Positions 45,605-55,675 of a stretch of 64,000 bases of DNA are shown one piece after another. Every line of letters begins with the position of its first letter. Positions within the stretch are counted from its first letter, which is position 1. The notes under the pieces are model-generated. The model made no database searches and was not told the origin of the DNA. It was given only the letters and a program-made list of their open reading frames with translations. Position numbers and translations under genes: made by a program. Location: positions 124,001 to 188,000 of the forward strand of contig NZ_JAHFZZ010000005.1 in assembly GCF_018603905.1 (NCBI RefSeq), given 5' to 3'. The DNA is from Nonomuraea sp. NEAU-A123. GTDB lineage: Bacteria > Actinomycetota > Actinomycetes > Streptosporangiales > Streptosporangiaceae.

Positions 45605-46306
45605 GTGGGAGTCGCGGACGAGAGCCTGCATGGCGCCGTGCTCGACAAGCTGGGCGCCCTCGTGGTCGCGGGCGAGTACGCCACCGGGCAGGTGCTCAGG
45701 ATCGAGCAGTTGGAGGCCCGGTTCGGGGTGTCACGCACGGTCGTGCGCGAGGCCGTACGAGTCCTTGCGTCCATGGGCCTGGTCAGCAGCCGCCGGCGCG
45801 TCGGCGTCACGGTGTCGCCCCGCGCCTCCTGGAACCTGTTCGACCCGCGCGTCATCCGCTGGCGGCTCGACAACGGCGAACGCGAATCGCTGCTCCGCTC
45901 CCTCGGCGAGCTCCGCCTCGGCGTCGAACCCGTCGCGGCCGCCCTCGCCGCCGCCCACGCCACTCCCGAGCAGTGCGGCCGGTTGACCGAGGCGGTCATG
46001 CGGATGGCCGTCCACGGCAGGGCCGGCGACCTGGAGTCCTACCTGGCCGCCGACATCCTGTTCCACCGCACGCTGCTCGAGGCCTCGGGCAACGACATGT
46101 TCGGCGGCCTCTCCACGGTGGTGGCGGAGGTGCTGGCGGGCCGTACGCACCACCGCCTGATGCCGGCCTTCCCGGAGCCGGCGGCGATCCGCCGGCACGC
46201 GGAGGTCGCCCAGGCGATCCAGTCCGGTGACGCAGCGGAGGCACGACGCGCGATGCGCGACATCGTCGAGGAGGCGACGCGCGCCATGCTCGGCCCCGGC
46301 GGCTGA
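45605..46306 (+). CDS. GntR/FadR-family regulator, probable gluconate repressor
   Basis: The product is 233 residues from GTG at 45605. The N-terminal winged helix is LVVAGEYATGQVLRIEQLEARFG and VSRTVVREAVRVLASMGLV, with the FCD ligand domain behind it (metal His/Asp in ADILFHRTLLEASGN and RRHAEVAQAI). It is divergent from gntK across 119 bp, in which AT-rich ATCA/TGAT half-sites (about 45541-45582) form the likely operator. Sugar-acid FadR regulators release DNA on ligand binding. The gluconate ligand is inferred from the neighbour. Confidence 0.9.
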   Translation: MGVADESLHGAVLDKLGALVVAGEYATGQVLRIEQLEARFGVSRTVVREAVRVLASMGLVSSRRRVGVTVSPRASWNLFDPRVIRWRLDNGERESLLRSLGELRLGVEPVAAALAAAHATPEQCGRLTEAVMRMAVHGRAGDLESYLAADILFHRTLLEASGNDMFGGLSTVVAEVLAGRTHHRLMPAFPEPAAIRRHAEVAQAIQSGDAAEARRAMRDIVEEATRAMLGPGG

Positions 46307-46434
46307 CGCGCCGATTCTCCTGATGCCGAATTGGGCAGGCGGTGCGCTATTGATGCCACAGGTATCGCCCATTGCCGAAGTTGCCGTTGGTGGTGGTTCA
46401 TGTACGAACTAGGCGGTCCGTATAGGCCCGTTCC

Positions 46435-46605
46435 ATGCCAGTCCGGTCGTTATTAGCCCGGCTGGGCGCGGTGCCCTGGTTCTGGCGAATGCTGATCGCC
46501 GGGGTGGCGCTGAGCAGCGCGGACAGCGAGGATCCGAGAGCCTGCCTCGGGCGTACGAAAGCACGCTCCAGCGCCCTTTTGTCCATTTTTAAGGAAATAT
46601 CGTAA
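46435..46605 (+). CDS. Possible 56-residue hydrophobic small protein
   Basis: In the 330-bp gap 46307-46636 a plus-strand frame reads MPVRSLLARLGAVPWFWRML, then IAGVALSSADSEDP and a basic tail ending IFKEIS. It has one short hydrophobic helix and no clear ribosome site. It may be a real small protein or chance; nothing else is recognisable in the gap. Confidence 0.25.
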   Translation: MPVRSLLARLGAVPWFWRMLIAGVALSSADSEDPRACLGRTKARSSALLSIFKEIS

Positions 46606-46636
46606 GGTCATCCGTATTCGCGGGATCAGGCCCGTA

Positions 46637-47134
46637 TCAAACGCGAGGGAAAGCCTGTACGCCGCGTAACAGGCGTACCGCGGCCTCCAGCCCGTTGGCG
46701 GCCTCCAGGGCCCGGCCCGCGGCGGTGGCGAAGCGGCTCAGCAGGTGCTCGTCCGGGTCCCCGAACCGCCGCCCCGCCACCCACAGGAACGCGTGGTCCC
46801 TCGTGGCGAGCGGCAGCGGCATGGCCAGGAAACCCGGCTCGCCCATCGACGGATCCGGCACGATCAGCACCGGGCCGGACGCCGAGACGAGCGTCTTGAG
46901 CACCCCGGACTCCTCCAGCCACGGGCGCACCCGCAGCGGGTCGACCGGTGGCGCGTGCACGTTGACGGCGTGGGCGACCTCCCGTAGCGGGTCCACCTGG
47001 ACGAATCCCGCGTAAGCCGTTCCGGTGACCGCGGCGGCGGTCCGGCTCAGCCTGTCGATCAGTCCCGCGGAGTCCAGACAGGAGAACGAGGCGATGAGTT
47101 CACGCATGGCGACGTCGACACGGTTGTAAGGCAT
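46637..47134 (-). CDS. GAF-domain-like protein
   Basis: The product is 165 residues. An N-terminal helix leads into one GAF-like sensory domain (LSRTAAAVTGTAYAGFVQVD, MPLPLATRDHAFLWVAGRRF, DEHLLSRFATAAGRALEAA). There is no output domain, so it would act by binding a partner or as part of a cascade. The ligand is unknown. It is in a run of minus-strand genes with the double GNAT gene. Confidence 0.65.
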   Translation of the reverse strand: MPYNRVDVAMRELIASFSCLDSAGLIDRLSRTAAAVTGTAYAGFVQVDPLREVAHAVNVHAPPVDPLRVRPWLEESGVLKTLVSASGPVLIVPDPSMGEPGFLAMPLPLATRDHAFLWVAGRRFGDPDEHLLSRFATAAGRALEAANGLEAAVRLLRGVQAFPRV

Positions 47135-47266
47135 CGCTGTATCCCTCGGCGGAGGGGGAGAATGAGATCGCGCGGCCCGATCACGCGTATCTCAGGGGCG
47201 GTGACCCCGAGTCTCGCCGTCAGCGTGTCACTTGACCAGCCCCCAACTGGAAATCGGAATTTTCTG

Positions 47267-48358
47267 TCACCGGGGACGCAGGCGGAGCCACTCCAGCTCG
47301 TCCGCCCGGGTTCCGTCCTCCCTGGGGAACACCTCCCGATGCGCCGACTCCCGGACGAACCCGGCCCGCTCCAGCACCCGCTGCGAAGCCTTGTTGTCCA
47401 CCACGGTCCCGGCCACGATCCGGTGCAGCGGGGTGTTGGCGAACGCCCAGTCCACCAGCAGCCGCACGGCCCGCGTCATGAACCCCCTGCCCCGGAACTC
47501 CGGCTGCAGCGAGTAGCCGATCATGCCCTGCCCGATCACCGGCTGCACATGCACCAGTTGCAGGTGCCCGGCGAACTCCCCGGACACGGCGTCCTTGATC
47601 GCCAGCTCGATCCGCTGCCCCGACAGCCACCAGTAGCCGGTGTAGCGGCAGCGCCGCTCGTTGTCCTCCAACGTGGTGCTCGGCCCGACCCCGTAGGCGG
47701 CCACGCTCGGCTCCCGCATCATCCGGTGGTAGTCGGGGGCGTCGGCCACCTCCATCGGCGCCAGCCGTACCACCCCGTCGCTCAGCTCGCCGCCGTCGAA
47801 GAACGGCAGGTACGGCTCGGCCGCCAGGCCGGGGTCGCGCGGGATCCTGGCGAGCGTGATGATGTCGGTGCGGCGCCCGTCACGCCCGACCTTGGCATCA
47901 CGCCTGCGCCCCTCCTCCTGGAAACCGGCCTTGAAGGCGACCCGCAGGCTGGCGAGGTTCTCCACCGCGGCGTGCAGCTCCACACGCTCGACACCGTGGT
48001 CGAACAGCCACTCGGTCACCGCCCGCGTCGCCTTGGTCACCACGCCCTTGCCGCGGGCCCACGGCGCGGCCAGGTAGCCGATCTCGGCCACGCCCCAGGC
48101 ATCGGGCGGCCGGACGCCGATGGCGCCGACGTAGTGGCCGTTCTCGGTGATCGTGAACTCGGCGCCGCCGTTCGCCCACTTCGCCTCCGCCGCCCGCAGG
48201 TAGTCACGCGCGTCCTGCAACGTGTACGGCGACGGCAGCACGTACAGGAACCGGGCCGTCACCGGGTCGTCACACGCGCGGACGATCGCCTCGGCGTCGG
48301 CATTGGAGGGACGGCGCAACACCAGGGAACCAGTAGAGATCACTTCACGCGGAAACAT
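47267..48358 (-). CDS. Protein with two GNAT acetyltransferase domains
   Basis: The product is 363 residues with two RimJ/RimL-like GNAT domains. Domain 1 (about 1-170) has LVLRRPSNADAEAI, IGYLAAPWARGKGVVTKAT and VELHAAVENLASLRVAFKAGF. Domain 2 (about 195-360) has VVRLAPMEVADAPDY, IGYSLQPEFRGRGFMTRAV and IVAGTVVDNKASQRVLERAGF. Both keep the R/Q-x-x-G-x-G/A acetyl-CoA loop. Substrates could be N-terminal amino groups or small molecules. It is divergent from trmI across 55 bp. Confidence 0.88.
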   Translation of the reverse strand: MFPREVISTGSLVLRRPSNADAEAIVRACDDPVTARFLYVLPSPYTLQDARDYLRAAEAKWANGGAEFTITENGHYVGAIGVRPPDAWGVAEIGYLAAPWARGKGVVTKATRAVTEWLFDHGVERVELHAAVENLASLRVAFKAGFQEEGRRRDAKVGRDGRRTDIITLARIPRDPGLAAEPYLPFFDGGELSDGVVRLAPMEVADAPDYHRMMREPSVAAYGVGPSTTLEDNERRCRYTGYWWLSGQRIELAIKDAVSGEFAGHLQLVHVQPVIGQGMIGYSLQPEFRGRGFMTRAVRLLVDWAFANTPLHRIVAGTVVDNKASQRVLERAGFVRESAHREVFPREDGTRADELEWLRLRPR

Positions 48359-48398
48359 CCCTCATAGATATCGCGCGTCGAGGCGTGCTCGAAAGCCC

Positions 48399-48404
48399 TA
48401 TAAC
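48399..48404 (+). promoter_or_regulatory. -10 element of a probable leaderless trmI mRNA
   Basis: TATAAC ends 9 bp before the trmI ATG at 48414, so transcription would start at or within about 3 nt of the start codon. No ribosome binding site is present, which agrees with leaderless translation. Confidence 0.5.
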
Positions 48405-48413
48405 CTTGCGGCC

Positions 48414-49265
48414 ATGGGTTTCCGCAGGCATGGGCCGTTTCAGGCGGGGGATCAGGTGCAGCTCACCGACCCCAAGAACAAGCGCCACACGATCACGCTC
48501 AAAGAGGACGGCGTCTTCCACACGCACAAGGGCGCCATCCCCCACAGCGAGTTGATCGGGCAGCCCGAAGGCTCCGTGGTGCGCTCCTCCGGCGGGACCC
48601 AATACCTCGCGTTCCGCCATCTGCTCCAGGACTACACTCTGGCCATGCCGCGTGGCGCCGCCGTGATCTACCCCAAGGACGCCGCGCAGATCGTCGGCAT
48701 GGCCGACATCTTCCCCGGCGCCCGGGTGATCGAGGCCGGCGTCGGCTCCGGCGCGCTGACCTGTTTCCTGCTGCGCGCCGTCGGCCCTGAGGGCCACGTC
48801 ACCTCCTACGAGCGGCGCGAGGAGTTCGCCGACGTCGCGCGCAAGAACGTGGAGAAGTTCTACGGCGGCTCCATGGACGACACCTGGCGGCTCGTCGTCG
48901 GCGACCTGGTCGCCTCGATCGACGAGGTGGACGTCGACCGTGTCATCCTCGACATGCTCGCCCCGTGGGAGTGCGTGGACGCCGCCGCCAAGGCCCTCAC
49001 ACCGGGGGGCGTCATCTGCTGTTACGTGGCCACGACCACCCAGATGTCCAAGACTGTGGAGGCGATTCGGGATCACGGGAGTTTCACGGAGCCCCATGCG
49101 TGGGAGACCCTGGTTCGCGACTGGCATGTCGAAGGGCTCGCCGTAAGACCGGATCATCGGATGATCGGCCACACCGGGTTCCTCGTCAGCGCCCGCCGCA
49201 TGGCGGACGGCGTGGCGCCGCCGCCACGCCGTCGACGACCGAAGGGGACCACCGAGGAACTATGA
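48414..49265 (+). CDS. trmI: tRNA (adenine-58-N1)-methyltransferase
   Basis: The product is 283 residues. It has an N-terminal beta domain (GDQVQLTDPKNKRHTITL, FHTHKGAIPHSELIG), then a Rossmann methyltransferase with GARVIEAGVGSGALTCFLL (SAM loop), VTSYERREEF, DRVILDMLAPWE (catalytic Asp) and GGVICCYVATTTQ. It makes m1A58 in the T-loop of tRNAs. Linkage to the proteasome ATPase gene is conserved (Rv2118c-mpa, recalled). A Pro/Arg-rich tail follows the fold. Confidence 0.94.
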   Translation: MGFRRHGPFQAGDQVQLTDPKNKRHTITLKEDGVFHTHKGAIPHSELIGQPEGSVVRSSGGTQYLAFRHLLQDYTLAMPRGAAVIYPKDAAQIVGMADIFPGARVIEAGVGSGALTCFLLRAVGPEGHVTSYERREEFADVARKNVEKFYGGSMDDTWRLVVGDLVASIDEVDVDRVILDMLAPWECVDAAAKALTPGGVICCYVATTTQMSKTVEAIRDHGSFTEPHAWETLVRDWHVEGLAVRPDHRMIGHTGFLVSARRMADGVAPPPRRRRPKGTTEEL

Positions 49266-49354
49266 CAATTTGGCTACGAGGCTGCGTTGGTGCGTGACAC
49301 GGGAACAGATCGCCGTGTTCATATGCTGGCACTGTTAAACGCACTATTAGGGAT

Positions 49355-49367
49355 TATTCGCCGAATA
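49355..49367. promoter_or_regulatory. Palindrome upstream of the proteasome ATPase gene
   Basis: TATTCGCCGAATA (6+1+6) lies in the AT-richest part of the 204-bp gap between trmI and arc. It is a candidate operator; no protein is assigned. Confidence 0.35.
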
Positions 49368-49469
49368 CAGATTGTCACACGACGAACACTGCCCGGCCAG
49401 GTTACGGAGGGGCCCGAGATAGGTAAGGTCCTAAGTAGTCGCCCTCGACTGGGAAGGAGGTGACGGGGC

Positions 49470-51233
49470 GTGGCAGCTCGCGATGATGCTGAGGCTCGAG
49501 CCGCGCAGCGCGAACGGGAGGTCGCTGATCTTTCAACACAGGTCTCCTTCCTCCAAGAGGAGATCACCGCGCTGAGGCGGAAGCTGGCCGAGTCACCCCG
49601 TCAGGCCAGAGTCCTTGAAGAGCGTCTCCACGAGGCGCAGGCGAACCTCGCGGCCGTCACCGGCCAGAACGAGCGCCTGGTCGCCACACTCAAGGAGGCC
49701 AGGGATCAGATCGTTGCCCTCAAGGAAGAAGTCGATCGGCTGGCGCAGCCGCCATCCGGGTTCGGCACCTTCCTCGAGGCCAGAGAAGACGGCACGATCG
49801 AGGTGTTCACCGGCGGCCGCAAACTGCGGGTGAACGTCAGTCCCGCCGTCGACGTCGAATCGCTCAGCCGTGGCCAGGAGGTCATGCTGAACGAGGCGCT
49901 CAACGTGGTCGAAGCCCTCGGCTACGAAGAGGTCGGCGAGATCGTGATGCTCAAGGAGCTCCTCGACCAGGGGCAGCGCGCACTGGTCATCTCGCACGCG
50001 GACGAGGAGCGCGTCGTGCGGCTCGCCGAGTCACTGGTCGGGCAGCCGATCAGGGCAGGCGACTCGCTGTTGCTCGAACCCCGCTCGGGCTACGTCTATG
50101 AGCGGATCCCCAAGTCCGAAGTCGAAGAGCTCGTGCTCGAAGAGGTCCCCGACATCTCCTACGAGGAGATCGGTGGCCTCATGAGGCAGATCGAGCAGAT
50201 CAGGGACGCCATCGAGCTGCCCTACCTGCACGCCGACCTGTTCCGTGAGCACAAGCTGCGCCCGCCCAAGGGCGTCCTGCTCTACGGCCCGCCCGGCTGC
50301 GGTAAGACGCTCATCGCCAAGGCCGTCGCCAACTCCCTGGCCAAGCAGGTCGCGGAGAAGACCGGCCAGGAAGGCAAGAGCTTCTTCCTCAACATCAAGG
50401 GCCCCGAGCTGCTCAACAAGTACGTCGGTGAGACCGAGCGGCACATCCGCCTGGTCTTCCAGCGGGCTCGTGAGAAGGCCTCCGAGGGCACCCCGGTGAT
50501 CGTGTTCTTCGACGAGATGGACTCGATCTTCCGCACCCGAGGTTCCGGCGTCTCCTCAGACGTCGAGAACACCATCGTTCCTCAGCTGCTGTCGGAGATC
50601 GACGGCGTCGAGGGCCTGGAAAACGTCATCGTCATCGGCGCCTCCAACCGCGAGGACATGATCGACCCGGCGATCCTGCGGCCCGGCCGCCTGGACGTCA
50701 AGATCAAGATCGAGCGGCCGGACGCCGAAGCGGCGAAGGACATCTTCTCCAAGTACCTCATCGCCGAGCTCCCGCTGCACCCCGAGGACCTCTCGGAGCA
50801 CAGCGGCTCCCGCGAGGGCACCATTCACGGCATGATCCAGAGCGTCGTGGAGCGCATGTACACCGAGAGCGAAGAGAACCGCTTCCTCGAGGTGACCTAC
50901 GCCAACGGCGACAAGGAAGTCCTCTACTTCAAGGACTTCAACTCCGGCGCGATGATCCAGAACATCGTCGACCGGGGCAAGAAGATGGCCATCAAGCAGT
51001 TCCTGGAGAGCGGCCAGAAGGGCCTGCGGGTGCAGCACCTGCTCGCGGCCTGCGTGGATGAGTTCTCCGAGAACGAGGACCTGCCCAACACCACCAACCC
51101 GGACGACTGGGCCCGCATCTCCGGCAAGAAGGGCGAGCGGATCGTCTACATCCGCACGCTCGTGTCGGGCAAGCAGGGCGCGGAGGCGGGTCGGTCCATC
51201 GACACCGTCGCCAACACCGGCCAGTACCTGTAA
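49470..51233 (+). CDS. arc: Proteasome-associated AAA+ ATPase (ARC/Mpa)
   Basis: The product is 587 residues from GTG with AAGGAGGTGA upstream. The N-terminal coiled coil (about 5-90) binds Pup. Two OB folds follow ([42 protein letters not shown]). The AAA+ module has Walker A GPPGCGKT (273-280), Walker [11 protein letters not shown] and arginine-finger region RPGRLDVKI. The C-terminus ends NTGQYL, the Gln-Tyr-Leu tail that opens the 20S gate. It unfolds pupylated proteins into PrcAB. A terminator follows, so it is transcribed separately from dop. Confidence 0.97.
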   Translation: MAARDDAEARAAQREREVADLSTQVSFLQEEITALRRKLAESPRQARVLEERLHEAQANLAAVTGQNERLVATLKEARDQIVALKEEVDRLAQPPSGFGTFLEAREDGTIEVFTGGRKLRVNVSPAVDVESLSRGQEVMLNEALNVVEALGYEEVGEIVMLKELLDQGQRALVISHADEERVVRLAESLVGQPIRAGDSLLLEPRSGYVYERIPKSEVEELVLEEVPDISYEEIGGLMRQIEQIRDAIELPYLHADLFREHKLRPPKGVLLYGPPGCGKTLIAKAVANSLAKQVAEKTGQEGKSFFLNIKGPELLNKYVGETERHIRLVFQRAREKASEGTPVIVFFDEMDSIFRTRGSGVSSDVENTIVPQLLSEIDGVEGLENVIVIGASNREDMIDPAILRPGRLDVKIKIERPDAEAAKDIFSKYLIAELPLHPEDLSEHSGSREGTIHGMIQSVVERMYTESEENRFLEVTYANGDKEVLYFKDFNSGAMIQNIVDRGKKMAIKQFLESGQKGLRVQHLLAACVDEFSENEDLPNTTNPDDWARISGKKGERIVYIRTLVSGKQGAEAGRSIDTVANTGQYL

Positions 51234-51248
51234 GAGGCTGCTGAGAAG

Positions 51249-51278
51249 GGCCGCGCGGATCTCCGCGCGGCCTCTTTT
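51249..51278 (+). terminator. Terminator after arc
   Basis: A perfect 11-bp stem GGCCGCGCGGA/TCCGCGCGGCC (51249-51259/51262-51272) is followed by TCTTTT, 16 bp after the arc stop. Confidence 0.8.
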
Positions 51279-51332
51279 CACGTGCGGGCCAGGCGGCTCG
51301 TCGCGCGCCTTCGGCTTCGTACGATGATGTCC

Positions 51333-52364
51333 ATGAGCACGAGCTGGCCGAACCCCGCCCGCACGCCCTACACCGCGCGAGACCGCGCTCTCATCGGCGT
51401 CGAGCACGCCCGCCAGGCCCGCGCCCACTTCGAGACCCACCGCCGCTACCGGCCCACCCCGCTCCACTCCCTGCCCGCCCTGGCCCGCGCGGCGGGAGCC
51501 GGGACCGTCGGCGTCAAGGACGAGAGCGGGCGGCTCGGGCTCGGCAGCTTCAAGGCGCTCGGCGGCGCGTACGCCGTGCACCGCCTCGTCCAGCGCGGCG
51601 AGGCCGACGCGAGCACCACCTTCGTCTGCGCCAGCGCGGGCAACCACGGCCTGTCCGTCGCCGCCGGGGTGCGCGAGATCGGCGGCACCTTCGTCGTCTA
51701 CCTGGGCCACGACGTCCCCGAACCCTTCGCCGACCGCCTGCGCGCCCTCGGCGCGGAGGTACGGCGGAGGGGCGGCGACTACGACCAGAGCATGTTCGCC
51801 GCGCAACAGGCCGCCGACGACAACGGATGGCAGCTCGTCTCCGACAGCTCGTGGGAGGGCTACACCACCGTCCCCCTCGACATCATGCGCGGCTACACCG
51901 TCCTGTTCGACGAACTGGCCGAGGCGCCCACCCACGTGTTCGTCCAGGCCGGGGTCGGCGGGCTCGCCGCCGCGGCCGCCGCGTACACCCGCGACCGCTG
52001 GGGCGAACGGCCCGCCATCGTCGTCGTCGAACCCGAAGGCGCCCCCTGCCTGCTCGAAAGCGCCCGCGCCGGCGAACCCGTCCACGTCGAAGGCTCGCCC
52101 ACGACGCTCGGCCGCCTCGACTGCCGTGAACCATCCCTGATCGCCTACGAGCTTCTGTCCCACCTGGCCGACGCCTTCGTCACCATCACCGACGCCGAGG
52201 CCGCCGATGCCGCCGCCCGGCTGGCGGCCGAGGGGGTCTCCGTCTCGCCCTGCGGCGCCACCGGAGCCGCCGGCCTGCTGGCGCTCGACGCCGCCACTCG
52301 CCGGGCCCTCCGCCTGGACTCCGGCGCTCGGATCCTCCTCATCGGCACCGAGGGACCCGTGTGA
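51333..52364 (+). CDS. Diaminopropionate ammonia-lyase-like PLP enzyme
   Basis: The product is 343 residues from the ATG at 51333. I chose this start because TACGAT at 51320-51325 fits a -10 for a leaderless mRNA; ATGs at 51324 and 51327 are alternatives. It has the fold-type II PLP pattern: PLP lysine K74 in GLGSFKALGGAYA, CASAGNHGLSVAAG, the glycine loop VQAGVGGLAAAAAAY, and SVSPCGATGAAGLLAL. It probably splits 2,3-diaminopropionate to pyruvate and ammonia, or is a related dehydratase. It is placed between arc and dop, a gap that holds other genes in mycobacteria. Confidence 0.85.
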   Translation: MSTSWPNPARTPYTARDRALIGVEHARQARAHFETHRRYRPTPLHSLPALARAAGAGTVGVKDESGRLGLGSFKALGGAYAVHRLVQRGEADASTTFVCASAGNHGLSVAAGVREIGGTFVVYLGHDVPEPFADRLRALGAEVRRRGGDYDQSMFAAQQAADDNGWQLVSDSSWEGYTTVPLDIMRGYTVLFDELAEAPTHVFVQAGVGGLAAAAAAYTRDRWGERPAIVVVEPEGAPCLLESARAGEPVHVEGSPTTLGRLDCREPSLIAYELLSHLADAFVTITDAEAADAAARLAAEGVSVSPCGATGAAGLLALDAATRRALRLDSGARILLIGTEGPV

Positions 52365-52413
52365 GAATTGGGACCAACGGAACCAAAGTGATCGTTGTGC
52401 CGTCCAACAGGGC

Positions 52414-53538
52414 GTGCAACCACCCAACCGGCTGAGGCACGTTCGAGGGGACGGCCGGCTGGCCGAGCTCGACCTGCTGCGATTCGTCGCCGCTCTGGCG
52501 GTGCTCGCCTTCCACTACCTGATCGCGTTCGCCTCCGTCTGGGGAGACCGGCCCGCCGAGCTCTTCCCCGCCGTCGCCCCGATCGCGGGGCTCGGCATCC
52601 TCGGCGTCGAGCTGTTCTTCGTCATCAGCGGCTTCGTCATCCTCATGAGCGCGTGGGGGAGAGGGCTCGGGGCGTTCGCCCGGAGCAGGTTCGTCCGGCT
52701 CTATCCCGCCTACTGGCTCAGCCTGGCCGCCGTCGCGGCTCTCTACGGCCTCACCGGCGCCAAGGCGCTCGACCCCAAGCTTTCGCCAGGGGAGTATCTG
52801 GTGAACGCCAGTATGTTCCAGCGCCTGTTCAAGGTCATGGACGCCAGCGGCGTGTACTGGTCGCTCTGGGCCGAACTCCGCTTCTATCTGCTCATGGCCG
52901 TCCTCGTCATCATCGGCGTCACCTACGGCCGCGTCATGATCTTCGCCGGTCTCTGGCTGGCCGCCGCGCTCGGCGCCGAACTGCTCGGCAACGAGGTGCT
53001 CAACGAGATCGTCATGCCCCGCTACGCCCCCTACTTCGTCGCCGGCATGTCCCTCTACCTCGTCCACAAGAACCGCAACGCCGTGCTGCCCTGGCTCTAC
53101 GTCGCCGGTGGTTATGTCTTATCGGTCCACTCGGCGCTCGAACGCGTCCACGGCCGGATCAAGCTCGCCGGCATCAAGAGCATGCCCGTCAGCGACCTCA
53201 GCGTGATCATCACCATCACGCTCGTCTTCGCCGTCATGTCGCTCGTCGCGCTCGGCGCCTTCCGGCTGCGACCGTCCAGAACGCTCGCTGCGCTCGGCGC
53301 GACCACCTACCCGCTCTACCTCTTCCACTCCGTCGTCGGAGTCGCTCTCATCCCGCTCCTGGCCGCCAGAATGGCCCCATGGGCCGCCGCCCTCACCACC
53401 GCACTCGCGGCCGTACTCCTGTCCTATCTCGTCTACTCCCTTGCCGAACGCCCCATCCAGCGCCTCCTTAAGCCACGCAGACGTCCACAAACCCCACCAG
53501 CTTCCGCCGTAAATGTGGAAAAGGCTGCGGTGCCATAA
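52414..53538 (+). CDS. Membrane acyltransferase 3 (OafA-like)
   Basis: The product is 374 residues if GTG 52414 is used; the start is uncertain as no good ribosome site is seen. It has about ten membrane helices. Family signatures are LAELDLLRFVAALAVLAFHY (catalytic His), GVELFFVISGFVILMSAWGR, FVRLYPAYWLSL and YWSLWAELRFYLLMAV. These enzymes acetylate or acylate sugars of cell-surface polymers or secondary metabolites at the membrane. There is no functional link to the neighbouring dop gene, whose start is 87 bp away. Confidence 0.88.
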   Translation: MQPPNRLRHVRGDGRLAELDLLRFVAALAVLAFHYLIAFASVWGDRPAELFPAVAPIAGLGILGVELFFVISGFVILMSAWGRGLGAFARSRFVRLYPAYWLSLAAVAALYGLTGAKALDPKLSPGEYLVNASMFQRLFKVMDASGVYWSLWAELRFYLLMAVLVIIGVTYGRVMIFAGLWLAAALGAELLGNEVLNEIVMPRYAPYFVAGMSLYLVHKNRNAVLPWLYVAGGYVLSVHSALERVHGRIKLAGIKSMPVSDLSVIITITLVFAVMSLVALGAFRLRPSRTLAALGATTYPLYLFHSVVGVALIPLLAARMAPWAAALTTALAAVLLSYLVYSLAERPIQRLLKPRRRPQTPPASAVNVEKAAVP

Positions 53539-53624
53539 CTCTGTGACCCTGGGGCACTGTGAAGGGCATAGGCTCGGGCATATAAACGGCGGATAGACAG
53601 ATCCGGACGAACAGAGGGTGTTGC

Positions 53625-55139
53625 ATGACGGTGCGTCGGGTGATGGGCATCGAGACCGAGTACGGCATCTCCGTACCAGGTCAGCCAGGCGCCAACGCGA
53701 TGGTCACGTCCTCGCAGGTGGTGAACGCCTACCTGGCGGCCTCCGCCGCCAGAGCGCGAAGGGCGAGGTGGGACTTCGAAGAGGAGAACCCGCTGCGCGA
53801 CGCTCGCGGCTTCGACCTGGCCAGAGAGGTCGCCGACCCCAGCCAGCTCACCGATGAGGACCTTGGCCTGGCCAACGTCATCCTCACCAACGGCGCCCGG
53901 CTCTACGTCGACCACGCCCACCCCGAATACTCCACGCCCGAATGCACCAACCCCCGCGCCGCCGTCATCTGGGACAAGGCCGGCGAACGCGTCATGTACG
54001 ACGCCGCCCAGCGGGCCTCGGCCATCCCGTCCAACGCGCCCATCCAGCTTTACAAGAACAACACCGACGCCAAGGGCGCCAGCTACGGCTGTCACGAGAA
54101 CTACCTCATGCGGCGCGCCACCCCCTTCGCCGACATCGTCCGCCATCTCACCCCGTTCTTCGTCTCCCGCCAGGTCGTCGTTGGCGCGGGCAAGGTCGGC
54201 ATCGGGCAGGACTCACGCGGCGAAGGCTTCCAGATCAGTCAGCGGGCCGACTTCTTCGAGGTCGAGGTCGGCCTGGAGACCACGCTCAAGCGGCCGATCA
54301 TCAACACCAGGGACGAGCCGCACGCCGACCCGGAGAAGTACCGGCGGCTGCATGTGATCATCGGCGACGCCAACATGTCGGAAATTTCGACATACCTGAA
54401 GTTGGGCTCCACCGCCCTCGTCCTCGCCATGATCGAAGACGGCTTCCTCAGCCGCGACCTCGCCGTCGAGAACCCCGTCCAAGCCCTGCGCGCCGTCTCC
54501 CACGACCCCACCTGCCGCTACGAGATCTCCATGCGCGACGGGCGCAAGCTCACCGCCATCCAGCTGCAGATGGAATACCTCGAACAGGCCCGCAAGTACG
54601 TCGAGGAACGCGGCACCGCCCAGGAAGAGATGAACAAGGACATCCTCGACCGCTGGGAGTCCATCCTCACCCGCCTGGCCGAAGACCCCATGCAGCTCTC
54701 CCGGGAGCTCGACTGGGTCGCCAAGCTCGAACTCCTCGAGGGCTACCGCACCCGCGACTCGCTCGCCTGGACCCACCCCCGGCTGCAGCTCGTCGACCTT
54801 CAGTACTCCGACATCCGCCCCGACCGCGGCCTCTACAACCGCCTCGTGGCCCGCGGCCGCATGCAGCGGCTCGTCACCGAGGACGACGTCCAGCGCGCCG
54901 TCGAGAACCCGCCCACGGACACCCGCGCCTACTTCCGCGGTCGCTGCCTGCGCCAGTACAGCGAGTCCGTCGCGGCCGCCTCCTGGGACTCGGTCATCTT
55001 CGACATCCCCGGCCGCGAGTCCCTCCAGCGCGTACCGACCCTCGAACCGCTCCGCGGCACCAAGGCACACGTGGGCGAACTCTTCGACCGCTGCCGCACC
55101 GCCGCCGACCTGGTCGCCGCCCTCACCGGGGGAGATTAA
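53625..55139 (+). CDS. dop: Depupylase / Pup deamidase Dop
   Basis: The product is 504 residues of the glutamine-synthetase-like Pup ligase/depupylase family. It has [11 protein letters not shown] (metal Glu), [38 protein letters not shown], the Dop-type loop region ([12 protein letters not shown]), [11 protein letters not shown] and [21 protein letters not shown]. The Dop-specific loop and GIETEYG distinguish it from PafA, which is not in the window. Dop removes Pup from substrates and deamidates Gln-ended Pup; this Pup ends in Glu. Confidence 0.96.
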   Translation: MTVRRVMGIETEYGISVPGQPGANAMVTSSQVVNAYLAASAARARRARWDFEEENPLRDARGFDLAREVADPSQLTDEDLGLANVILTNGARLYVDHAHPEYSTPECTNPRAAVIWDKAGERVMYDAAQRASAIPSNAPIQLYKNNTDAKGASYGCHENYLMRRATPFADIVRHLTPFFVSRQVVVGAGKVGIGQDSRGEGFQISQRADFFEVEVGLETTLKRPIINTRDEPHADPEKYRRLHVIIGDANMSEISTYLKLGSTALVLAMIEDGFLSRDLAVENPVQALRAVSHDPTCRYEISMRDGRKLTAIQLQMEYLEQARKYVEERGTAQEEMNKDILDRWESILTRLAEDPMQLSRELDWVAKLELLEGYRTRDSLAWTHPRLQLVDLQYSDIRPDRGLYNRLVARGRMQRLVTEDDVQRAVENPPTDTRAYFRGRCLRQYSESVAAASWDSVIFDIPGRESLQRVPTLEPLRGTKAHVGELFDRCRTAADLVAALTGGD

Positions 55140-55243
55140 CCGCCCGCCGGCGAAGCTCGACCGCCGTACGTCTCCGGCCGGGCGCCGTCACGTCGCGCTC
55201 CCGGCCAGCTACGTTCCCTCCCGGCACCCGGAGGTGTCCGGTC

Positions 55244-55648
55244 TCAGAGCAGGCCCACGCCCAGCGTCAGCGTGCCCACCGCCAGCGCCGCGCCGCCCGC
55301 CACCGTCAACCAGATGAGCTTGCTCGGCTTGGTGTCACTGGGGCGGATCACCGACAGGAAGAAGCCGAGCGGCATCAGGATCGGGGCGGCCACGATGAGC
55401 GTGCGCACCAGGCCCTTCAGGCCGTCCGAGAGGTCCGCCTGATCCACGTAGAGCATCGCTACGAGGCTGAACAGCACCAACACGCCCGCGTGAGCGTGAC
55501 CCGCCCGCCAGAGGCTGCGGCGCACCGGGTTGTCGTTGTAGCCGGGCACGTTCCGCATCAGGAACGTCAGCAGCGACACGCCACCGAACGCCACCGCGGG
55601 GACTGTGATGAGGAGCACACCTGCCGTGCTCAGGGATGAGGGGGACAT
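55244..55648 (-). CDS. Conserved four-helix membrane protein
   Basis: The product is 134 residues with four membrane helices (AGVLLITVPAVAFGGVSLLT, AHAGVLVLFSLVAMLYVD, LVRTLIVAAPILMPLGFFLS, LIWLTVAGGAALAVGTLTL). A conserved-looking loop RRSLWRAGHAHAG has His residues next to the second helix. The function is unknown. A strong consensus-like promoter and interleaved palindromes lie upstream (55676-55704), so it is probably tightly regulated. It lies between dop and pup on the opposite strand. Confidence 0.8.
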   Translation of the reverse strand: MSPSSLSTAGVLLITVPAVAFGGVSLLTFLMRNVPGYNDNPVRRSLWRAGHAHAGVLVLFSLVAMLYVDQADLSDGLKGLVRTLIVAAPILMPLGFFLSVIRPSDTKPSKLIWLTVAGGAALAVGTLTLGVGLL

Positions 55649-55675
55649 CGAAACCTCCTGTAGGGCAGGGGTCTC

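Noticed and set aside
55141..55200. Possible fourth copy of the dispersed repeat after dop
   Set aside because: Only a short GGCCGGGCGCCGTCACG block matches; the GTACGGCAAGC end and the T-run are missing, and GC-rich 12-mers like this recur by chance.
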